Shown here: in pieces, positions 22,198-29,876 of the stretch
How positions within the stretch are numbered: the first letter of the stretch is position 1
Layout of the letters: every line of letters begins with the position of its first letter
DNA from: Adineta vaga
Taxonomy: Eukaryota; Rotifera
Direction: 5' to 3'
Assembly: GCA_021613535.1 (NCBI GenBank)
Contig: CP075492.1
Location: 16,182,001-16,246,000 of the forward strand
DNA length: 64,000 nucleotides
The notes under the pieces: generated by a model
Databases searched by the model: none
What the model was told of the DNA's origin: nothing
The model's input: only the letters and a program-made list of their open reading frames with translations
Program-made: the position numbers and the translations under genes

Positions 22198-23880
22198 TTA
22201 AATATAAGAAAATACCCAAGAATAAAGTTTCGTATGTCTCATTTGTAAATGTATTCGAATTCCATTGGAATAAGTCACAAGTGGAGTTAAATCTCCAGTG
22301 TAACTTCCATTTTGTCGATTGAATTGTAAAAGTTGTCTGATACCATTTTCATGTAATCTTTTACAATCTCCAAATGAATAACCTGCAATGGGATTTTGAC
22401 TAATTCCATCTTCAAATTGAATAGATAAAAATCCCGCTGTTGCTACATTAGCATTGATTCGTAATTGTAATTGTTTATTTGTTAAATTTATTTTCGGTAA
22501 TGATAAGATTTGAGAACGAAATGAACCAAACCCTGTTGGATTTGATATTAAGGTTGAAAGAGCAACATAACCTTCGCGACGTAAACGTGCTTTAAAGATT
22601 CCTGAATAAGCACCAGGCCAATATCGACCTAAAACTGTTCCACCACCTGCATGTGTTGTTTGTGAACCCCAATAAATATGATACATCCATGGTGTTGGAT
22701 TGTCATTGGATAAATGAATAAAATCAGGATCTAATAAACCATTTGATGATGAAAATACAAATCCAGCATCACGATCACTTCCAGTTCCATTAACTAATTT
22801 AGTTTTAGGATCAATTGTTCCAATGCCACGTGAAATAAATGGATCTCGTGTTGGAAATTGATATGGACCAAGCGCCGTACGACTGACAGCTAATCGAATG
22901 TCCATAACACCATCATTGCCTGCAGCAAGTGGAATAGGTGCACCGGAATCATTTGCTGGCCAATGCCAATAAGCCGAAGGAAAGATAAAATAGATTCCAT
23001 GATAATACAATGCAGCTGGATTATAACTATCAAAACATTGAACTGAATCAGGTAGACCAATTGAAAATGCTTCCATTGGAATTGTCCATGGACCATATAT
23101 ATCACCCGATGATGTTGTTACCATTACTCTTCGAAAAGCAGGATTAGCACCTGGACAATAAACAGTACTATTTTTGACGAACCAGTCTGCTCTACCATAT
23201 AAAACATATTGTCCACCATTATCCGGTGAATAAAACATTGCTGTTTGTGTATCAGATAAACCAGCAAGTGGATGTGCTGGTCGAAGTCCAGGTGTCCATC
23301 GAAATCCATCATCAGATGTTGCGACATAAACATAACGAACAAATTCATTTTCATATGTCATTTTAAAGATTTCCGAAAGAGATGTTCCTGGCCGTGTATC
23401 AATAAAAACTGTACCTAAAAATTCATTGACGTTTGTTGTAAATACAATATTCGTTGGGACGCCAGGTTTTGTTCCATGTGCTGTATAAGGATAATACCAT
23501 AATAATGGTTTTTCCCAATGAATTCCATCACTACTATTAGCAATACATACAGATACATTATCATTGTAAATGACCGTCGAAGAATCAACACAGGCATAAT
23601 AAATTATATACATCGGTTGTCCTGTTATTGATAATTCTGATGGAACTTGTAAAAAACTATTATAAAAATGTACAGCAGCTTCCCAGGGATATTCAGGATA
23701 AACAATTGGATGATCCAGATCTTTTTCTATATGACCATTTTCAAATTCCAAATCGACCATATCTTCAATATATTGATTATCGACAAATAAGTGAATACCA
23801 ATATTCAATGGTATGATTTCAGATGTTTGAATTAATTTTAAGTTTATCAATACGAAAAATACTAATTTCAAGATTTTCAT
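22198..23880 (-). CDS. Secreted glycosidase-like beta-propeller protein, intronless
   Basis: This 560-residue protein has an N-terminal signal peptide (MKILKLVFFVLINLKLIQTS) followed by a region built like five-bladed glycoside hydrolases (GH32/GH43/GH68-type fold). Supporting features are repeated strand motifs such as YYACVDSS, SSDGIHWEKP, SDDGFRWTPG, and SPDNGGQYVLYGR, and a later MDIRLAVSR with PFISRG. The last 120 residues (LRREGYVALST, LQLRINANVATAG, FEDGISQNPIAGYSF) form a beta-sandwich-like module that is also seen at the end of bacterial sialidase and planctomycete-type glycosidase proteins. The protein is likely extracellular and may act on carbohydrate. Catalytic acids cannot be assigned with confidence. 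It is one uninterrupted exon of 1.7 kb, unlike typical genes here, so bacterial origin is a fair inference. Frames at 22890-23597 on the same strand are shadows. Confidence 0.7.
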   Translation of the reverse strand: MKILKLVFFVLINLKLIQTSEIIPLNIGIHLFVDNQYIEDMVDLEFENGHIEKDLDHPIVYPEYPWEAAVHFYNSFLQVPSELSITGQPMYIIYYACVDSSTVIYNDNVSVCIANSSDGIHWEKPLLWYYPYTAHGTKPGVPTNIVFTTNVNEFLGTVFIDTRPGTSLSEIFKMTYENEFVRYVYVATSDDGFRWTPGLRPAHPLAGLSDTQTAMFYSPDNGGQYVLYGRADWFVKNSTVYCPGANPAFRRVMVTTSSGDIYGPWTIPMEAFSIGLPDSVQCFDSYNPAALYYHGIYFIFPSAYWHWPANDSGAPIPLAAGNDGVMDIRLAVSRTALGPYQFPTRDPFISRGIGTIDPKTKLVNGTGSDRDAGFVFSSSNGLLDPDFIHLSNDNPTPWMYHIYWGSQTTHAGGGTVLGRYWPGAYSGIFKARLRREGYVALSTLISNPTGFGSFRSQILSLPKINLTNKQLQLRINANVATAGFLSIQFEDGISQNPIAGYSFGDCKRLHENGIRQLLQFNRQNGSYTGDLTPLVTYSNGIRIHLQMRHTKLYSWVFSYI

Positions 23881-24094
23881 CTTTCAGTTGTTTTTTTTAA
23901 CTAAGAGAGTTTTGTCTAATATTTGAATGAAATAGATAAAAATTATATCAACAATGATAAGAAAAGTAAAACAATGTATCTGCTTTTAAAAAACTTTCAA
24001 TTATTTATTAATATCAATACAATAAAACTCCGTTAAACTTTATTATCATTGTTTTTTCTCATCTCGATGAAATATATTTGAATAAATAAAAGAT

Positions 24095-24508
24095 TTAACC
24101 AGAATTGTAACAAGCAGCAATTTTATTCCAATAGCCTTGTGTAGCAGCAATTTTACAACCATTTGGTCCACCATTATGAATTCTTGCATAATCTTGACAT
24201 GTTGGTGCTCGTCCTCCGGTACATCGTGTACCATATCTTGTCATATAGGCTTGAACACATTTTTCTGAACAAGCTTTGTCTTTTGAACAAGCTTCAAGTG
24301 AACCACCAGGTGAACCGCAATCAATCCAATAATTTTGTTTTAATTGATAATAACCACATGAATTTGAATTGACATCCCATGCACATCCAAGTGGACGACA
24401 ACCACCGGATTCAATTTGACAAAGACAATCAAGACATTTTCGATCTACTTGAGCAAAGATTGTCAAGGATAAACATAAAAGTATACTTAAAACAAAGATT
24501 TGATGCAT
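24095..24508 (-). CDS. Invertebrate-type (i-type) lysozyme
   Basis: This is a secreted i-type (destabilase-like) lysozyme that cleaves peptidoglycan glycan chains and commonly serves defence or digestion of bacteria. The open frame starts at 24538, but the start was set to the second Met at 24508 because it gives a clean signal peptide (MHQIFVLSILLCLSLTIFAQ). The mature protein of about 117 residues has 14 cysteines in the i-type pattern. Active-site residues are the Glu in CLCQIESGG and the Asp in WDVNSNSCGYYQ, and the segment NYWIDCG follows as expected. The conserved C-terminal ARIHNGGPNGC is also present. The gene is intronless. It is on the same strand as the glycosidase-like gene and the BLIP-like gene, suggesting a cluster of secreted proteins. 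Confidence 0.9.
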   Translation of the reverse strand: MHQIFVLSILLCLSLTIFAQVDRKCLDCLCQIESGGCRPLGCAWDVNSNSCGYYQLKQNYWIDCGSPGGSLEACSKDKACSEKCVQAYMTRYGTRCTGGRAPTCQDYARIHNGGPNGCKIAATQGYWNKIAACYNSG

Positions 24509-24538
24509 TTTCGTTTTAATCAAATGATGTTTTTTCAT

Positions 24539-25124
24539 CGATTATTTATAATCAAATATTTTCTTCTTGTGAGAAATCATTTCATCTGCTTTTCTTTTTC
24601 TAGTTTAATTCCAAATGAAAATTGTCATATGAGAAATTTTAACAGATGGTTTAATCATTAACAAAAAGTGAAAAATAAGTTCGAGTTTTCAATTCATGAG
24701 TATATGCTCAAGTTGCTTTCACCCTCAAGAGAAATTTCTTTTTCAATATTCTATTAAAATTCAATTAAACACGAATACTTTCTTTACACAAACAAAAATA
24801 ATGATGACAATGACCATAAGCATCAGCAACTATACTAAGAAGATGAATAGCAAGATCAATATCACCCTCAAGATAAAAAGACGCCCTTTTTTCTCCTGTA
24901 TACTTCGAGTGCATTTACATACTGTACAGGATTGAAAAACAATTATGCAAGGGAAGTAGCTGTATGATTTCAAATAGAAGATGAATAGGATGAAGTTATT
25001 TTATTAATAAAATAAGATGGGCGCGCTTATAATAGAAATATAAGTTTTCTTGAATATAAAAATGAATACTCCGGATTATAGAATATGAAAAAGAATGAAT
25101 AAATGAAAAGAGAAAATAAGTTTC
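24539..25124. other. Intergenic with two CACCCTCAAGA motifs
   Basis: No gene is supported; the plus-strand frame at 24696-24935 has no recognisable content. Two copies of the dispersed motif, CACCCTCAAGAGA at about 24720 and CACCCTCAAGATA at about 24863, lie 140 bp apart in the same orientation. They match on the opposite strand the TTATCTTGAGGGT motif found at 11194 and 43834. Confidence 0.4.
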
Positions 25125-26609
25125 TTATTTAAAACCAATTGCAGTTTTGCTTAGAAGTTTTCCACCAGAAAATACAACATTAACAATCCCATAGCTCGTT
25201 CCAGCTGTCTTGTATTGAACCATTAAAGCAGCTGCAAAACCTGTACCAGCTTCCGAAATAGCACTTCCTGAACTGCCAACTAAGCTTGTCACTTGATCAC
25301 GAGTCCATCCAATTTGTAAGGCTGTATATTGTTGTAAAGTCATGGTATAATTCCCGGTATCTAATCCACTATGAGCTTTACTGAAAAGTAGTCCTCCGAG
25401 AAAATTAAATATAGCTATTGACGTAGAAGATTGCGATCCAGTATATTGAACCATGGTAAATTGATATGGCGAACCTTCTGTTCCCGATTGAGAGAGAATA
25501 TTGCCATTGCCACCAAGAAGCTGTGTAACTTGCTGTCGAGTCCATCCAATTTGTATTGTATTATATTGTTGTAGAGTGATTTTATTACTGACAATTAGAA
25601 AGAAACCAATTGCAGTTTTGCTGAAAAGTTTTCCACCAACAAAGTTAAGGTCAGCAATACCATAGGTGGTTCCAGGTGCCGTATATCGAACTAAAATATT
25701 GGCTGTTATACCAGTACCAGCTTCCGAAGCAGCACTTCCTGAACTACCAACGAAGCTTGTCACTTGATCACGAGTCCATCCAATTTGTAAGGCTGTATAT
25801 TGTTGCGAAGTCATGGTATAAATCCCGGTATCTAATCCACTCTGAGCTTTACCGAAAAGTATTCCATTTTGAAAAGTAAATATGACTACCGATATAGTTG
25901 ATTGTGATCCAGTGTATTGAACCATGGTAAATTGAATTGGTGAACCTTGTGATCCCGTTTGAGAGAGAGTAGTGCCATTGCCACCAAGAAGCTGTGTAAC
26001 TTGCTGTCGAGTCCATCCAATTTGTATTGTATTATATTGTTGTAGAGTGATTTTATTGTTAACAGTGGGAGCAGAACCGATTTCAGATTTTGATATTAGT
26101 TTTCCACCAGAAAATACAACATTAACAATCCCATAGCTCGTTCCAGCCGTCTTGTATTGAACGATTAAAGCAGCTGCAACACCTGTACCAGCTTCCGAAG
26201 TAACAATTCCTGAACTGCCAACTAAGCTTGTCACTTGATCACGAGTCCATCCAATTTGTAAGGCTGTATATTGTTGTAAAGTCATGGTATAGTTCACAGC
26301 ATATAATCCACTCTGAGCTTTACCGAAAAGTATTCCATTTTGAAAAGTAAATATGACTACCGATATAGTTGGTTGTGGTCCAGTATATTGAACTAAAGTG
26401 GCAGCTGTGCTTCCTATACCAGCTTCTGAAATAACATTTCCTCCAGTACCAATGAGTTTTGTAACTTGATCACGGGTCCATCCAATTTGAATAGTTGTAT
26501 ATTGTTGTTGCGTGATAGTATAGACAATCGGAGCACTATTACATTGAAATACAACAGTCGTAAAGATGACCAATATTAAAGCATAGAATGACGACATTCG
26601 TGCGAACAT
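25125..26609 (-). CDS. Secreted protein of six tandem BLIP-like repeats
   Basis: This 494-residue protein has a signal peptide (residues 1-26; Met5 is an alternative start) and six tandem repeats of about 74-80 residues filling the rest. Each repeat begins QQYxxxQIGWTRxQVTxxxG and ends with a strand like VVFSGGKLxSK or FTFQNGILFGK. This matches the repeat of bacterial beta-lactamase inhibitor protein (BLIP) and the related SmpA/OmlA fold, where the consensus is GMTRxxV near the start of a two-helix, four-strand unit. BLIP itself has two such repeats. Repeats 2, 4 and 6 resemble each other most (TALQIGWTRDQV), as do 3 and 5 (NTIQIGWTRQQV), so the array grew by doubling a two-repeat unit. It is intronless. 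Function is unknown; a binding or inhibitory role outside the cell is a reasonable guess. Confidence 0.75.
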   Translation of the reverse strand: MFARMSSFYALILVIFTTVVFQCNSAPIVYTITQQQYTTIQIGWTRDQVTKLIGTGGNVISEAGIGSTAATLVQYTGPQPTISVVIFTFQNGILFGKAQSGLYAVNYTMTLQQYTALQIGWTRDQVTSLVGSSGIVTSEAGTGVAAALIVQYKTAGTSYGIVNVVFSGGKLISKSEIGSAPTVNNKITLQQYNTIQIGWTRQQVTQLLGGNGTTLSQTGSQGSPIQFTMVQYTGSQSTISVVIFTFQNGILFGKAQSGLDTGIYTMTSQQYTALQIGWTRDQVTSFVGSSGSAASEAGTGITANILVRYTAPGTTYGIADLNFVGGKLFSKTAIGFFLIVSNKITLQQYNTIQIGWTRQQVTQLLGGNGNILSQSGTEGSPYQFTMVQYTGSQSSTSIAIFNFLGGLLFSKAHSGLDTGNYTMTLQQYTALQIGWTRDQVTSLVGSSGSAISEAGTGFAAALMVQYKTAGTSYGIVNVVFSGGKLLSKTAIGFK

Positions 26610-27534
26610 ATTTTATTACAAAATATGTATATGTTATTAACAGATATGTGTTTTTTCGTCGAATGAATGATTTCGATGGTGTACTTCGTTTATATATACA
26701 TTATAATTTTGTTTAATTGTCATGCTTTTGCCCATAATCATCTCAACTGAATAATTCTGATACCTTATTTAATGTACCTGTGCGTAACTACTTCCTTTTC
26801 TCCATGATGTGATTTTTATAAGTGATATTCTTGAGCGCGTTGACTTGGAATAATAAATTCTTTCGAACGAAAGTATGACATATGCAATCATACGTATTTT
26901 TTTAATAGACCATAAAAAAACATTTATTTTGTGAAAGGTGAAAATTTTGAAGGAAGTAATATTCATATGACGATCATACAGTATGTTTGAAATTCTACTG
27001 ATTAATAATAGATTATAATGACAAAGTCTGTTTCTGAAAACACTCTCGCCAAGAGCAAGGTATCGGAAGATGATTGTTTATATGAATAATCCTTAAAATG
27101 TGTATTTTATTATTCAAGTATTCATTCCAAGTGCTTTAAAGAATGATGGTGGTAGCATAGCTATTTAAAAGAGCCTCGGAGAATAGAGCGGGAAATTGGT
27201 GTAAACAAAGTTATTCATTTTACACGATTGGAGAGCATAGTGCAAGCTCATGAATTCGATCGACTCACCAGTTTCTAGAATGTAGTGAGCTTTCATTTGG
27301 TATAAATTCCTTAAAGACTCCTCTCTAGAATAATATTATTTCTCACCCGTATATTGGACATTTTATCAGACGATCGCGCCCATTTGTAATTATCGTAACA
27401 AAATTATTATTGCAAAACATTTCATTGATTTTATTCACTTTTGACTTATTCTCTTTCTCGTAGAGAAGAGTCTTAGAAATATAAATTGTTTGTTTGATTG
27501 CTTGCTTGTATGTCCGCAAGGTCAAAAAAGACAT
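26610..27534. other. Intergenic, probably decayed sequence
   Basis: No gene is supported. A stretch at about 27030-27080 (TATCGGAAGATG and flanks) and another at 27185-27270 resemble parts of 29440-29600, suggesting an old partial duplication of the flank of the membrane-protein locus. The alignment was made by eye and is weak. Confidence 0.3.
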
Positions 27535-28408
27535 TTCCAGAGGTATATCGATGCGGAGACTTCGAATCTGATGTTATTTTTTCAAAATTTTTCATAAAAG
27601 AATTTTTTTTCCCTATCAGCGAGTGTACAAGTTTGATGAATAAAATATTCTCTTTAATGTCTGGTGATGCAATAAGTAGTATTTAATTTTGCGGAATGAA
27701 TTTTGAAGTGACGTCCATTTACCTGACAACAAGACTGAGCTTCTTTCAGGTCTTTTACCTTTGGTACCAAACGTGCCTGTACTTCTTACTGATAATATCG
27801 CGTGTGAACTCGGATTATCAAACGGTACTCAAGGAATTTTTCGGGAGCTCATATACGATGATCAAGTGAATTGAAATAATTTCAAAATTAATAGCGATGT
27901 ATTTCCATCAAATACAGTGTACATAAGAAAACCTTTGTACGAGCTTATAGAAATCAACACATCACAAGTAGAAACAACTCTCGAAGATCTTCCTCCCAAA
28001 GTAATTCCTATTCCAATGATAACAAGACAATTTACTATCCCTATCAAGCAATTCTTCGGTCGACTGATTGAACGTGTACAAAATGGAAAAAGAATTTCAG
28101 AAACAATTCAAATTACAAGAAAGCAGTTACCAATCGTTCCTGCCTACGCAATAACTACATATAAGGCGCAAGGACTCACATTGAACAAAATTGTCGTCGA
28201 CCTTCAAGTTCCACTTGGAGCGATGCAATTAGCATCCGTCTATGTACCACTCAGTAGAGTAAAGAGAACGGAGGATGAGACTATTCTTCGGTCTTTCGAC
28301 ATGAAGGTGCTGCAAATTCGACCCTCTCTTGCTCAAGCCGCTGAACTGAAACGTCTAGATGAACTCAAGAGAAAGACAAAGCAAGAGTGTACCTCTTTCA
28401 TTTTTTGA
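27535..28408 (+). pseudogene. PIF1-like helicase remnant (Helitron-type)
   Basis: This is the decayed 3' half of a PIF1-family DNA helicase, of the kind carried by Helitron transposons and abundant in bdelloids. The best open part (27917-28408) holds the C-terminal helicase core: VPAYAITTYKAQGLTLNKIV is a motif V-like segment and ASVYVPLSRVK is motif VI. Upstream in the same frame as the core, a segment LLPLVPNVPVLLTDNIA and NGTQGIFRELIYDDQ is recognisable (about 27750-27870), followed by an in-frame TGA near 27876. Weaker similarity begins near 27535. The Walker A region, the Rep nuclease and both transposon ends are missing, so this is a dead fragment rather than an active element. Confidence 0.65.
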
Positions 28409-29015
28409 ACTTATATAAAGCGATAGTTTTCTAAGAGTCTAACGTTATTGCAACCATACAAAGCGTATCATTATTTGAAATTACCTTAAAATAATTATTC
28501 AGATATGTTCATTTACTTTACCTCTCTATTTACAGTTATGCTAATTATGGTATATTTGTCTCTTTTCTCTCATTGTATTAGATTTTTCCTATCGTGTTTT
28601 CTTGATTTCGCTTTTTGATATAATTACTCATAATATTCCCAATTATAATGATACTTCTTCGGAATATCTTATCCTCTATTTAACATTTGGTATAAATATC
28701 TATTGCTAGTTTTGTGCAAATGTCTAATCTATGCTGGAAATAAACTTATATACACAATAATGCACTAAAAATATAACATCTGAAAGCAGTATTTCTACGA
28801 GAAAGAGCTAAGCGAGTCTAAAGAAGAGCGTTACTTGTTTGATAATTACTTTTAAAATGTTTAACTGTTAAACTAAAATCAACATAAGAGAAAACTATTC
28901 ATATTCACTCTCCAATTTCACCAAAATTTAGAATTCTTTGTTCCCTGGAATGAAAGGAGGGTATTGTTTTTTCTTAGAATAGCATCATCTTAACATTACA
29001 TTAAAAAATGAACAA
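28409..29015. other. Intergenic, no gene seen
   Basis: This AT-rich sequence lies between the helicase remnant and the minus-strand membrane-protein locus. I find no open frame, inverted repeat or RNA gene I could support. Confidence 0.4.
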
Positions 29016-29856
29016 CTAGAGAGAATATATATGAGTTCTATTGGCCAACATAAAAATTAATATTATCGCGAAATGGACGAATGTTGCAGTAGTCGAAGCC
29101 AAAACGATAATTGCACTTAAATATTTAGTCACTTTCATACTTAACAACTTGTATAATGCATCATTTAATTTTAAAGCATCCAAACCAATAATAACGGCAA
29201 CAAATACCAGCAGTGATAATATTCGATGGTTGAATTCAACTATTCCACTATATTGGAGCATTTTCATATTCATTCCTGATACTCTCAGACTAGTTGCAGT
29301 CGCAGGAATATTTATTTTGTGAAAGTTCGAAAACTTAAAGAAACTGAGAACCATAATAAGCTTATACAACATGACGAGCGTACACAATAGTGATCCAAAT
29401 TTTATTGATTGACAGCGGACTAATGACAGTCTATTTCTGTTTGAAAATATTCTCGTAAAGAACAATATATCGGAAGATGGCAGTTGCTACCTGAGAGAGT
29501 TCTAGAGGACGATCAGAATGACGACTTCGATAGTTATGTGAAAACAGGACGGAAAATTGGTAAAGATCATCACACAAGCTCACGTAATCTGACCAACACT
29601 AACCATAAAACATTATTGAGAATGTTTCCGTTTCATATACACATTGAAAATATACAAGCATCGCCGTTGTTGAAACTATGTGAGATATATTGTAGAAAAA
29701 GTTAATAAAATCAAATGAGAACGTGTCGTATTGCACGAGAAGAAACAACACATAAAATTCTGCTCGGAAGAGAAGAAAAGAAAGGAATATAAAGTCCAAC
29801 ATGTTTTTTTTTGCCTTCAAAGAATATACTTGAAACACAATTTGTGTAAGAAACAT
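29016..29856 (-). CDS. Putative multi-pass membrane protein, polycystin-like fragment
   Basis: Two minus-strand open frames, 29856-29599 and 29465-29016, appear to be exons of one membrane protein. The first has hydrophobic segments around IFLSFLLFRAEFYVLFLLV and IVSTTAMLVYFQC, with an aromatic-rich DFINFFYNISHIV between. The second has further segments, FVAVIIGLDALKL and a C-terminal IIVLASTTATFVHFAIILIFML. The order and spacing recall the transmembrane core of PKD/polycystin channels, but no pore segment follows and the frame stops early. The exon junction near 29480-29600 was not resolved. It could be a truncated gene, a pseudogene or a novel membrane protein. Its upstream end abuts the divergent J/ankyrin gene at 29877, leaving about 20 bp between start codons. 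Confidence 0.35.
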
Positions 29857-29876
29857 TACATTGATAATCGAAAAAA

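Noticed and set aside
24046-24372. Alternative frames overlapping the lysozyme and other large genes
   Set aside because: They overlap a gene with all active-site residues and cysteines in place; they are shadows.
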